Source of the DNA: Solanum dulcamara
Taxonomy: Eukaryota > Streptophyta > Magnoliopsida > Solanales > Solanaceae
DNA length: 64,000 nucleotides
Direction: 5' to 3'
Assembly (NCBI RefSeq): GCF_947179165.1
Contig: NC_077247.1
Span: 16,577,501-16,641,500 of the forward strand
Shown: positions 45,823 to 55,944 of the stretch, piece after piece
How positions within the stretch are numbered: position 1 is the first letter of the stretch
Layout: each line of letters starts with the position of its first letter
Translations under genes and position numbers: made by a program
Notes under the pieces: model-generated
What the model was told of the DNA's origin: nothing
The model's input: only the letters and a program-made list of their open reading frames with translations
The model's database searches: none

Positions 45823-48064
45823 TGTAAGAGCTCGTAAGATGAAAAGTTGAATCAAAGAATTTTTTTTAAAGGAATTGAAAATGCCCAAGTTTATGAGTCA
45901 AACTATGACTCGTCTATGTCGTTATGGGTCGTAAACTATACTCCTAAAGGTGAAGTAAGAATTTAAAAATTTGGCTAAGACAGAAGTTGGGTTGACGAGT
46001 CTAGTGACGACCCGTAGAGGAAATGACGACTCGTAGAAATGGGTCGTCGTGGCAAGGTAAGATGACCCGCAGATATCACCCCCAGGACTTTGTCTACGTA
46101 TCAACATGACGAGTCTTAGAGAAGCTAACGACTCATAGAAATGATTCGTATGAAAACTTTAGAACTCCTCAACTTGCAGGTTTTTATGACCTGCAAGAGA
46201 ATCACTTTGATGACTCGTAAACTCAACGACAAGTCGTAAAGATGACTCGTAACAAAAGTAGATAGACTTATTTTCCAGGTCTTTCTTAGGACCTGCAGAA
46301 CAAGTCGTAATGATGACTCCTCATTGTGTCTATGACCCATAGACTCCTGTCGTAGAAGTGCTCGACTTGAAATTTTAATGAGGGTAGTTTGATATTTTTT
46401 TTTACATTCTAGTAATGTATTTGGACATTTTTTAAGGATTAAATTCATTACGAATTAGATTCTAAATACTCCGAAACTCTTTATTTTCCCTCATTATTTC
46501 CCCAAATAAATTTTAGACTTCTCTCCCAAGGTTCCTCAAGAGTTCATCAAGCTTCCATTAGTATTTCTTCAAGATCAAGTCTCCTTTCTCAAATGCAAGT
46601 CTAATTTCAACCAAGGTGTATGTGGATTGATTTATGAGTCCTTTCCACTCATGGAGTCCAAGGTTTAATTCAAAAATCTCATGAAATCTCATTACTTTTG
46701 AACTTCAATTTTGATGAATTATGTTGGGCTTATTCAATTTCATTCTAAATCATTAATTATGATCATTATGATTATGTTTCTACATAAATTACATGATTTC
46801 AACTTTAATTATGAAATCCCATGCATGAAGCTATTTTCTATGATGAATTTTCATGAATCTTGACCCTGGAGTCCTATGTTTCAAGGTATACTTATGGGTT
46901 TCAATCAAATTGACTATGTAAATGAGTTTTTACTCTAAATTCAAGATTGAATTATGATTATGTATTATAAGTATGTTTCAAGTTATGATTTTTTTGCAAA
47001 TTATAGAAAAGGTGACTTAGGGCCCTATGTGGTGACTTAGGGCCTAATGATATGAATCATGTAGGCATGGATTATAATGTGGAAGGACAATACTCACATT
47101 GCACTTATGTTATAAACTAATCTACTCTATGAATTTCTAGCTTATGATCACATCTATGATATATGTAAACTATTATTACTATGTTATGACACGTATTTCG
47201 TAGGATTTGACTTAGTATCGAGCAGACTTGAGGTGGGGGCCCTACCAAAAATCTTAGTAGCAGCCTCATGTCCAATAAACTACTGCCAACATAGGTTGCC
47301 TTATGTCTTAGCTAGTGGATCCACATATAGCGAATGTATATGACCCACCTACGGGGGTAGAGTCTATCTTCGCAAGTAGATTTCCATTTTCTTCATTGTA
47401 TGGGGAGATAATGCAATTCCATGATATAACTCACATGGTCTTATTTTCGGTTATGGTTCCTATCTCGCATATGTATATGAATATCATGTTACTTTATGAT
47501 CTTCAACTATTTCCTTTAAAATGCTTTGATTATTATGACTTTCCTCATGACTTTACTTAACCTTTTTATCATGTATATTCTTGATCATTGCATCTTATGA
47601 CTTACGTTGTATGTCATACCCACATCCTTAGTAAATTCAAATGTACTAATGCATATTGTTGCCTACATTGTCTCATAATGTAGGGATTGAGGCTAAGGAT
47701 CATATCCATCCATGTGGCTTGTTGAGCTTTTTTTCGCCGAAGTCTCACTGAGTCCTCATCTATCAAGGACAGTTTATAAGTTGTTTCTTTCCAAATAAAT
47801 TTCTTTCTTTAATATAAGGGTGAGTTAGGGACATGTCTTAGCCCCCTCCCATGTTCATGAGTAAAAGATTCTAGTTTGACAAATGTATTGAGTCTATGTT
47901 ATCAAGTGACATTCTTCATTACATTTAATATTCTAGCCTCTCTTATAATTTTTTCGCGTTTACTTTACCTTATTTATGCTTTATGATATGACAAAAGGCT
48001 TAGTTGGAGCCCTTTGGAGTTTTGATCGCCATGTTATGATTAGGCCCTAGGTCAGGTGGTGACA
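45823..48064 (+). repeat. 5' LTR of chromovirus D
   Basis: Starts TGTAAGAGCTCGTAAGATGA and ends CTAGGTCAGGTGGTGACA at 48064, three to four bases before the primer site. The start resembles that of family E (TGTAAGACACAAGAAGTTGA) and the length is almost the same (2242 against about 2246). The last 1.6 kb aligns with 56010-57819. Region 45890-46350 is dense in GACTCGTAGAA-like motifs. Confidence 0.82.
45890..46360 (+). promoter_or_regulatory. Cluster of GACYCGTAGA-like motifs in U3 of LTR D
   Basis: At least ten copies in both orientations within 470 bp, for example TATGACTCGTCTATG at 45905, GACGACCCGTAGAGG at 46005, GACGACTCGTAGAAATGG at 46024, AACGACTCATAGAAATG at 46127 and GATGACTCGTAAC at 46241. 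The position in U3 is where retroelement enhancers sit; a regulatory role is inference only. Confidence 0.5.
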
Positions 48065-48068
48065 AACT

Positions 48069-48084
48069 TGGTATCAAAGCATAA
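48069..48084 (+). other. Primer-binding site of chromovirus D
   Basis: TGGTATCAAAGCATAA after the LTR; the usual initiator-Met site is TGGTATCAGAGC, so one of the first twelve bases differs. Confidence 0.85.
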
Positions 48085-48283
48085 GGTTTAAGATGTCCTA
48101 GGGTGTCCAACATGCCGCATCAAGTAGAGTCTTATTCATGGTTGTAAAGCGCGCCATACCTTTGAATAAGATGCTATAAGACGTTTTAGAAATTCTCACT
48201 TCTTTCATGATCTATGTCGTGATGTAGAGTGTGTTCTAAAATTTCCTTTCCCTAACGATTGTCCTTTGGGATTTTCAGAAATC

Positions 48284-49190
48284 ATGCCTCCAAGAAGACC
48301 ATCGTTGCTAAGGGGAAACAATTCTAATGAAACCCAAATTCCCCGAGCTCCTAAAGACAATGGTACCCTACCCAACCAAGTGATTAATGCGGAGTTCCGT
48401 ACCACCATAACTATGCTATCCCAAGTGGTATCAACTTAAGAGTGTTACACAAGTATGGTATACCAAATGGAAGATAGAGACGGTGGATGAAGGTCCTATT
48501 GAATAGGAAGCCTTAAAAACACTTTCCTTGATCATTTTTTCCCTCTTGAACTAAGGGAAGCTAAGGTGTTTGAGTTCATAAATCTTCGACAAGACAATAT
48601 AGAAATGAGGGAATATGCCCTCTAGTTTACTAATCTATCCAAGTATGCTCCTTCATTGGTTACCGATTCATATGCCCGAATGAGTCAATTCATATTGGGG
48701 GTGTCCGACTTGGTTGCTAAGGAATGTCGTAGTGCCATGCATATGAAAAGGATGGACATATCTCAGCTAATGGCTTTCGCGGAATAGATTGAAGGATAAA
48801 AGTTCAAGGAGATGAGAACGAGGGATTCTAAGAGGGGCCGATATGAAGATGGGTTCTTTAATGCTAGGACTGGTGGTAGTATTAGTGGCCTATCTCAACA
48901 ACGCCAAAGTTCGGAGAAAAAGTTTGCTAAGTATAGGTTTCCATACCTTAAAGCTCAAGAAGGAGGAGGTATAAATGTTAGTAGCCCTTCTTTTTGTAAC
49001 TATACAAATTATGGAAATAATCATGGAGGTAGATGCTTGATGGGAACAGGTTCTTGCTATGGATGTGGCATGATGGGGCATAAGCAGTCCGAGTGCTCTC
49101 ATGTTTCCAACAAAGATCGAGAAGGACGTCTTCAAGGAGGCCAAGTCCAACAAGGTGCCCAAGCTCTTTATGCTAGGAAAGAAGTGGATG
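48284..49190 (+). pseudogene. gag of chromovirus D, internally deleted
   Basis: ATG at 48284 starts MPPRRPSLLRGNNSNETQIP. After MLSQVVST the sequence jumps, through a stop near 48437, to FLDHFFPLELREAKVFEFIN, so the first half of the capsid domain (DPQEFIDE-type block) is missing. It goes on with YALQF-type sequence, SKYAPSLVTDSYARMSQFIL and SDLVAKECRSAMHMKRMDIS. From 48812 the frame is open through the intact zinc knuckle CYGCGMMGHKQSEC (about 49059-49100). Stops at 48625, 48786 and 48797 would end translation. Confidence 0.88.
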
Positions 49191-49703
49191 AAACTCCCAA
49201 TGTTGTTACCGATATGTTACGAGTCTTTAACTTTGATTTTTATGTATTTCTTGATTCGGGTGCCAACTTATCTTTTATTACTCCTTACCTTGCTATGAGA
49301 TTTAATGTGTGCCCCGAGGTATTGTTAGAACCTTTTTTGATTTGTACTCTCGTTGGTGATTCAGTATTAGCCAAGAGAGCTTATAGAAATTTTCCTATGT
49401 CGGTCTTGCACAAAATTATTCCTTGTGATCATGTTGAACTTGACATGACCGATTTTGACATCATTCTTGGTATGGATTGGTTACATGCCGTTTATCCATC
49501 TATATATTATAGGACTTGTGTGGTTAAGTTTCACTTTCCTAATGAGCCTATTTTTGAATGGAAGCATAACGATTCGGTGGTTAAGGGTCAATTCATCCCA
49601 TGTCTTAAGGCCCAGAAAATGATTTCCAAAGGGTGATTTTATCATATAGTGTAAGTTAGGGTTGTTAATTTTGAAGCTCTTACTCTTGAGTCGGTCTCTA
49701 TAG
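49191..49703 (+). pseudogene. Protease of chromovirus D, first copy
   Basis: FLDSGANLSFITPYLAMRFN carries the intact DSGA active site, followed by LEPFLICTLVGDSVLAKRAY and TDFDIILGMDWLHAVYPSIY, then VKFHFPNEPIFEWKHNDSVV. It is open in the same frame as the zinc knuckle for 274 codons until a TGA at 49634-49636. This is the best-preserved protease in the window. Positions 49331-49703 form the first copy of a tandem duplication. Confidence 0.9.
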
Positions 49704-50076
49704 CCTTTTTTGGTTTATAATCTCATTGGTGGTTCGATATTAGCCCAAAGAGCTTATAGAAATTATCCCGTATGGGTCTTGCACAAAGTTATTCCATGTG
49801 ACCTTGTTGAACTTGATATGACTGATTTTGACATCATTCTTGGTATAGATTGGTTACATGTCGCTTATGCGTCTATATGTTGTAGAACTCATGTGGTTAA
49901 GTTTCACTTCCCTAATGAGCCTATTCTTGAATAAAAGGGTAATGATTCAGTGGTTAAGGGTCGATTCATCTCATGTATTAAGGCCCAAATAATGATTTCC
50001 AAAGGGTACATTTATCATATGGTGCGAGTTAGGGACATTGATTCTAAAAATCGTACTCTTGAGTCGGTCCCTATAG
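49331..50076 (+). repeat. 373-bp tandem duplication in protease region
   Basis: Copy 1 spans 49331-49703 and copy 2 49704-50076. Both begin CCTTTTTTGRTTTRTAMTCT and end TTGAGTCGGTCYCTATAG. The period of 373 is not a multiple of three, so the second copy is shifted by one frame. The copies differ at many positions, so the duplication is old. Confidence 0.92.
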
Positions 50077-50164
50077 TTAATGAGTTCTTCGACGTATTTC
50101 TCAAAGATTTTCTCGGTATTCCTCTCAAAAGGGAGATTGACTTTGGCATATTCCTCCTTACCGT
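49704..50164 (+). pseudogene. Second protease copy and connection, chromovirus D
   Basis: Repeats NLIGGSILAQRAYRNYPVWV, then LVELDMTDFDIILGIDWLHV and VKFHFPNEPILE, a stop, VKGRFISCIKAQIMISKGYI, and continues into unique sequence VPIVNEFFDVFLKDFLGIPL and KREIDFGIF. This copy lacks the DSGA active site, which lies before the duplicated block. The connection before RT misses the usual [10 protein letters not shown] segment: it jumps to [15 protein letters not shown] wording at 50155. Confidence 0.87.
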
Positions 50165-50527
50165 ATGGCTCCGTTGGAACTTAAGGAATTGAAAGAACAA
50201 TTGAATGATTTGTTGGATAAGGGTTTTATAAGACTAAGTATTTCACCATGGGTTGCTCCCGTGTTATTTGTTAGAAAGAAAGATGGGTCACTCCGAATGT
50301 GTATAGACTACCTGCAATTGAATAAGGTCATCATAAAGAACAAATATCTAATTCCAAGGATAGATGACTTGTTTGATCAATTACAAGGAGCAAGATATTT
50401 TTATAAGATTGACCTCCGTTCCGGTTATCATCAATTGAGGGTAAGAGAGTGTGATATTCCCAAGATGGATTTTCGGATAAGGTATGGTTATTTTAAATTT
50501 GTAGTAATGTCATTTGGGTTGACAAAT
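50165..50527 (+). pseudogene. Reverse transcriptase, 5' half, chromovirus D
   Basis: [20 protein letters not shown], then [60 protein letters not shown] and [12 protein letters not shown]. It is then cut at 50527 by an LTR. It is open without a stop to the insertion point. Its other half resumes at 53524. Confidence 0.93.
50523..50527. repeat. Target site duplication CAAAT, left copy
   Basis: CAAAT flanks the inserted LTR; an identical CAAAT is at 53519-53523. Confidence 0.92.
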
Positions 50528-53518
50528 TGTCACGACCTATCCCCATAGGCCTTGATGGGTGCCCGAACTGGACACTCGCGTATACCCCTGCTAACTATAA
50601 GTAAACATGTCTCCTATTTGAGTCATAGCGTACCAAAAGGCAAGACAATATATAAGCCGACAAGGCTATCGTAACATATAGGCACAACCTTACATGCTTA
50701 TATATACAACCCACATACATGTCTACATACCTATAAGAGTAAGAACAGTAACATAAAGCGGGACAGGGCCCCCGCCGTACCCATGAACAAATAAATGTAT
50801 ACATCGAGGGTTAATACCAAAACTAGGCTCCGGCACATTGGAGCGCTTCTAGACTGCTGAGTGGAACTCCTATGCTGACGGATTCCCCGAGTATGTATCT
50901 GTACCTGCAGACATGAGTGCATCCCCCCCGAATAAAGGGGGGTCAGTACGATATATGTACTGAGTAGGTAAAACATAACATAGCATAACTGGAAGCATAT
51001 ATAAAACAGAGAAACAGGGGAATAAAATATCATATAAGAAACCTCTGTACCTGTACCTCGTGAAACATAAGAACATGTATGCTCATACTATACAATATAG
51101 CGGCCCTTTCAGGGGCTCGGTGAATCATAACTGTAGGACCATCATAGGGTCCGGCGCCATCATCACCTTATCACATCACATCATCAATATATATATATAA
51201 TATGTACCCGGCCCTCTAGTGAGGGACTCGGTGAGTCATTCATGTCATTGCATTATCATTTCCTCATATAGTGTACCCGACCCTTTAATGAGGGACTCGG
51301 TGGATAATGCAGTGAATTGCGCACGATTACATACCCAGCCTAGGACTTGGTGATAGAAGGGTTACAGTATACACGAGTAGAGTAGTGAGTAACCATATGC
51401 AATTTAAAACATTGTCCAAGACTCAATGAAGTAGTAACAACGAATTGTCATTTGAAAATCAAGACGATAGTCATATCACTCATTCCTCAAATATTACTAT
51501 TGATCATATCAAAAGATCCTTAGAAACCATAGGCATGAATCAAGACGATACAAAATAACTTATAAAAGTCAAGGACATTAACTACCGGAGAATCTCTTAG
51601 AAGAGAAATCATGAATCACCCTAAGGCTCATATTAATCCTTACTTAATACTAAGCCATGCCGAAAGAAAGAAGGGACGGCTTTACATACTCTCTTATTTT
51701 CCCTTATGGAGTCATCATATACATATGTGCCGTGGAACGTACGACCCGATCCTTAGATAATAAAATATATCATACTTGGCCCATCACGGGACTCGGTACC
51801 ATAAATATTTCATCATAACATCATAAATTATGTCAAATACATATCAAGAGAGAAGAAGGGTAGCTTTACTTACTTATGCCAAAAACATGCCAAGAGAAGG
51901 AAGGAAGCTTCACATACTTACTACTCTCCATCGTCTAGAAGCCTTGAGAGGCAATAACTCAACTAGTATAGGAATTCTACCATCGAGAAGTGAATAAGAC
52001 TTATGAGACATACTTGGAGTTCTATGAATGGAATTATCCCCACATTTCGTATATCAATCACTTAAGTCTAAGACATGCCAAAAGAAAAGAAGATAGCTTT
52101 ACATACCCTTTTCGGGATTAATTGAAATCCGGCTTGCCTTGATACCTCCTTAACCTATTGACATGAAAGTAATACTAAGATTAATAGCCTTTCAAGTTCC
52201 AATATCCCACTCCACAACAAAATACTAATAGGAGTCATTTTCTTATCCATTACCCCCGACTAGTTTGTTACTAGTTTCGATGCTACGAAATATCGGGTAG
52301 TATTTCCCCTATAACTTCAATATTCCTGAGATTTCAACTTAGACACAATATCAACAATAAAAAATAACATCATATTTACAATTAAATCACTTCAACCTTA
52401 CACAATACAAGCTCCAAACTACTATACCAAAAATAGAGTTTCTAGTTTCCATTTTGCAAAACCTTTAACCATACGAAGAGGGGGTTGTGTGGATGAAACC
52501 AGCAGCTCACCCACCTCCTTTAGAACATTTTTAGACCCTGAAATACCCCACCACACTACCAGAAGCATCCCCCACCCGCACAACGCCTTATTTCGACTAT
52601 AATTTAACTATAACGATTTCAATTTAGATTGTTTCTACCGTCAAGCATTTCTACGATGTTCTTCCACTTACAGCAGCATAAAGGATGTGTAATACACCCT
52701 ATAACAACACCATAAACTTCAAATTGAAAGGAAAGACCTTACCTTTCCCGAAATTGGCCAAAACTCACCAAAACTCGCCTCGGAACTTCTCTAGACGCGC
52801 TGAAATTGCGTGGACTTCTTGCTGTCCGTTTTGGGCTGCACCAAGCCATGATTTTATACTATCAATACCCTCATATCATCGTGGTTCACCCTAGATAATT
52901 AATTCATGGAATGAAATCGAGGAACTCACCTTTTTTCTCTCCAAATCCGTGGCCTTCTCCCTCTCTAGCTCAAGATTTCTTTTTCTTCTTCTCTCTTCTT
53001 GAACTCTCTTGAATAAAATGACTTATGGGATAAGGATGAGGGAAATAAGTCATAAAATATATATATAGGCCACTTAATTAATGGGCTAACTTTCCAAGAC
53101 TTGGGCCTTTTCCTTTGTTGGGCCTCAATATTACTATTATTATTATGAGAGCCCAAACTACTAATTGCAATTATTATTATTTAAACCCAAAAGCTACAAG
53201 TCTTCTCTCTTTTTTCAATTCACAAACTACTCTCTAAAATTTCCAATTTTTCCCTCGTCCTTTCTCCGTATTTCCATATCAATTTTTCCATTAACATCAC
53301 ACCGGTACAAAATAGAATAAATAAAATAAATCATAACGTCATTCCTTGCAAATCAAAATTTCTTTCTTTTGGAATGCCCAAAAGTGCGGGATATAACATC
53401 CCTCCCTTCCTTAGAGTTGTTTAGTAGCGTTATAGATTATCCGGCTCACATGGTAACTTCTAAGAAGCTTAAGAAATTTAAGAACGCGTTCCAAGGTACA
53501 AAGGTACGGGGTGTAACA
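50528..53518 (-). repeat. Solo LTR (2991 bp) inserted in RT of chromovirus D
   Basis: Plus strand begins TGTCACGACCTATCCCCATA and ends GGTACGGGGTGTAACA, flanked by perfect CAAAT duplications. Sense is the minus strand: TGTTACACCCCGTACCTTTG to GGATAGGTCGTGACA, the usual LTR start and the end that normally abuts a primer site. No gag or pol is inside, so unequal recombination between two LTRs most likely left this solo copy. An inner array of AGGGACTCGGTGA-like motifs lies at 51100-51350. Short open stretches inside show no known domain. Confidence 0.92.
51095..51350. repeat. GGGACTCGGTGA repeat cluster in the solo LTR
   Basis: Degenerate units of GGCCCTCTAGTGAGGGACTC followed by GGTGA: at about 51101-51123 (CCCTTTCAGGGGCTCGGTGA), 51208-51234 and 51269-51302, with a shorter CCTAGGACTTGGTGA at about 51340. 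Each holds a small inverted repeat (CCCTC-TAGT-GAGGG). Confidence 0.7.
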
Positions 53519-53523
53519 CAAAT

Positions 53524-53903
53524 TTTCCCGCTATATTCATGGATTTGATGAATCATATTTTCAAGCCATATTTGGATATATTTATAATAGTGTTTATTGA
53601 TAATATCTTGATTTACTCTCGAAATAAAAAAGATCATATGGGCCACTTGCGGACTGTGTTGCAAACATTGAGGAAAAAGAAATTATTCGCTAAATTTAGT
53701 AAGTGCGAATTTGGGATAAGAGAGGTTGTATTAAAGTAGATCCAAAGGAAATGGAGGCAGTTAAGAATTGGCCTAGACTATGCTCTTCTTCGGATATTAG
53801 AAGCTTTTTGGGCTTAGCCGGATACTACAGAAGGTTTGTTGAAGGGTTCTCATCTATTGCTTCCCCTTTAACTAAGTTGGCACAAAAGAAGGCAAAATTC
53901 TAA
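53524..53903 (+). pseudogene. Reverse transcriptase, 3' half, chromovirus D
   Basis: Resumes with [20 protein letters not shown] and [20 protein letters not shown]: the box is FIDN, the second Asp lost as in element [15 protein letters not shown] is followed by a deletion of about 31 bp (the [11 protein letters not shown] segment, still present at 63436-63467) that shifts the frame. Then [40 protein letters not shown] and SPLTKLAQKKAKF, with a stop at 53901-53903 in place of Gln or Trp. Confidence 0.92.
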
Positions 53904-54281
53904 TGGTCGGAAGATTATGAGAAAAGTTTTCAAATATTGAAAGATCGTCTTACGTCAGCTCTTATTTGGATATTGCTTGAAGGTGCAGATGGATTTGTTG
54001 TTTATTGTGATGCTTCACGTGTTGGTTTGGGTTGGGTCTTGATGAAACATGGTAAGGTTATAGGCTATGTCTCTAGGAAACTTAAAGTATATGAAAGAAA
54101 CTATCCAACCCATGATGTTGAACTTCCGGCGGTTGTGTTTACATTGAAAATTTGGCGCCATTATCTCTATGGGGTGCATGTTGATGTATTTACCGACAAT
54201 AGAAGTTTGCAATATGTGTTTAGTCAAAGGGATTTGAACCTTAGGCAAAGAAGGTGACTTGAACTCCTAAAAGACTATGAC
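53904..54281 (+). pseudogene. RNase H of chromovirus D
   Basis: Open from 53937: [80 protein letters not shown]. Three acidic positions of the fold are kept. A TGA follows the LRQRR block at 54255-54257 where relatives have Trp. Confidence 0.92.
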
Positions 54282-54800
54282 ATGAGCATATTCTACCATC
54301 CGGGTAAGGCAAATGTTGTAGCCGATGCTCTTAGTCGGTTGTCTATGGGTAATATTGCACATATTGAGGAAGGTAAAAGGGAATTGGTCAATGAGGCCCA
54401 TAGATTGACATGTCTAGGAGTGAGTTTGGTTTATTCAAATGATGCAGGTGTTCTTATACATAATGGTTTTGAATCGTCTCTTGCGGTAGACGTCAAGGCC
54501 AAACAAGACAATGATCCAATTTTGGTAGAATTGAAGAAGTTGGTTGCCAAAAAATCCATTGAGGCTTTCTACCTAGGAGAAGATAGGGTACTACGTTACC
54601 AAGGTCGGTTGTTTATTCCAAATTTTGATGGAATACGAGAGTTAATATTTAATGCGGCCCATAGTTCTTGGTATTCAATTCATCGGGGAACCACCAAGAT
54701 GTATCGTGACTTGAGGTAAATGTATTGGTGGAATGAAATGATGAAGGACATAATGGAGTTCGTGGCTAAGTGTCCTAATTGCCAACAAGTGAAGGTTGAA
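54282..54800 (+). pseudogene. Linker and integrase zinc domain, chromovirus D
   Basis: Linker [20 protein letters not shown], then ELVNEAHRLTCLGVSLVYSN, and EFNAAHSSWYSIHRGTTKMY-like sequence with the two His. A TAA at 54717-54719 cuts DLR from YWWNEMMKDIMEFVAKCPNC, which carries the two Cys. The fold binds zinc and helps hold viral DNA ends. Confidence 0.9.
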
Positions 54801-55330
54801 CATCAACGGACGGGAGGTCTAGCTCAAGAAATTGAAATTCCTACATAGAAGTGGGAAGATGTGAATATGGACTTTGTCGCAGGTTTGCCTCGTACTAGAA
54901 GACAACATGATTCTATTTGGGTTATTGTGGACCGAATGACCAAATCAACATATTTTCTATCGGTCAAAACTTCTTATGGTGCCGAAGATATTGTTAAGTT
55001 GTACATTAGTGAACTTGTGAAACTTCATGGTTTTCCTTTGTCTATTATATCGAATAGAGGTACTCAATTTAGCTTATATTTTTGGAAGTCATTTCAAAAA
55101 GGTCTTGGCACTAAAGTCAAACTAAGTATTGCCTTTTATCATCAAATCGATAGACAAGTCGAGAGAATAATTCAAACCTTGGAGGATATGTTAAGGGCAT
55201 GTGTGATTGACCTTAGAGGAAGTTGGGATGACCATTTTCCATTGATTGAGTTCGCCTACAATAATAGTTATCACTCTAGCATCCAAATGACCCTTTTTGA
55301 AGCCTTGTATGGGTGAAGATGTAGGTCTCC
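54801..55330 (+). pseudogene. Integrase catalytic core, chromovirus D
   Basis: A TAG at 54846-54848 replaces the Trp of the PTWKWE motif. From 54861 it is open: MNMDFVAGLPRTRRQHDSIW with catalytic Asp, VDRMTKSTYFLSVKTSYGAE, LHGFPLSIISNRGTQFSLYF (the second Asp of SDRGTQF is Asn), IDRQVERIIQTLEDMLRACV with the catalytic Glu, and FAYNNSYHSSIQMTLFEALY. TGA at 55314-55316 replaces an Arg codon. One catalytic residue is therefore missing besides the stops. Confidence 0.92.
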
Positions 55331-55915
55331 GGTGGGGTGGTTAGAAGTTGGTGAGACGGCATTGCTTGGTCTAGATTGGGTAATTGATGCAATTGAGAAA
55401 TTAAGGCTCATAAGAGATTGATTGAAAATGGCTCAAAGTTATCAAAAGTCCTATTCGGACACTAGGATGAGAGAGCTTGAATTCGATATGGATAATATGG
55501 TGTATTTAAAGATTTTACCTATAAAAGGGGTAATGCGGTTTAGGAAGAAAGGAAAGTTGAGCCCTAGATATATAGGACCGTATAGGATATTAAAGTGCAT
55601 TGGCAAGGTAGCATATGAGTTAGACTTGCCATTTGAGTTGTCTTTGGCTCATCTGGTATTTCATGTGTCGATGTTGAGGAAGTTTGTGGGTGATCCAAAT
55701 TCTATTGTGCCCAGGGAGTACATGAGTATTGAAGAGAATTTGACTTATGAGGAGGTCCCAATTGAGATTTTATATAGGCATATGAAGAGGCTGAGAAATA
55801 AAGACGTTGCATCTGTCAAAGTTTTATGGAGGAATCAACAAGTAGAGAGTGCTACGTAGGAAGCAGAAACAGACATGATGAAGCGATATCCTTATTTCTC
55901 CTTGGTGGATTTTTA
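55331..55915 (+). pseudogene. Integrase C-terminus and chromodomain-like end, chromovirus D
   Basis: WLEVGETALLGLDWVIDAIE, a stop at about 55418, then KMAQSYQKSYSDTRMRELEF, KILPIKGVMRFRKKGKLSPR, LPFELSLAHLVFHVSMLRKF, ENLTYEEVPIEILYRHMKRL and VASVKVLWRNQQVESAT. A TAG replaces the Trp that normally follows in ATWEAE at 55857-55859. It ends MMKRYPYF. No polypurine tract is clear between here and the LTR. Confidence 0.9.
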
Positions 55916-55944
55916 GGAACCGTATATCGGAAGATAGATTTTCG

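Noticed and set aside
50595..51076. Overlapping open frames in the solo LTR, minus strand
   Set aside because: Repeated short words and Tyr/Cys-rich products without domains; LTR sequence, not genes.
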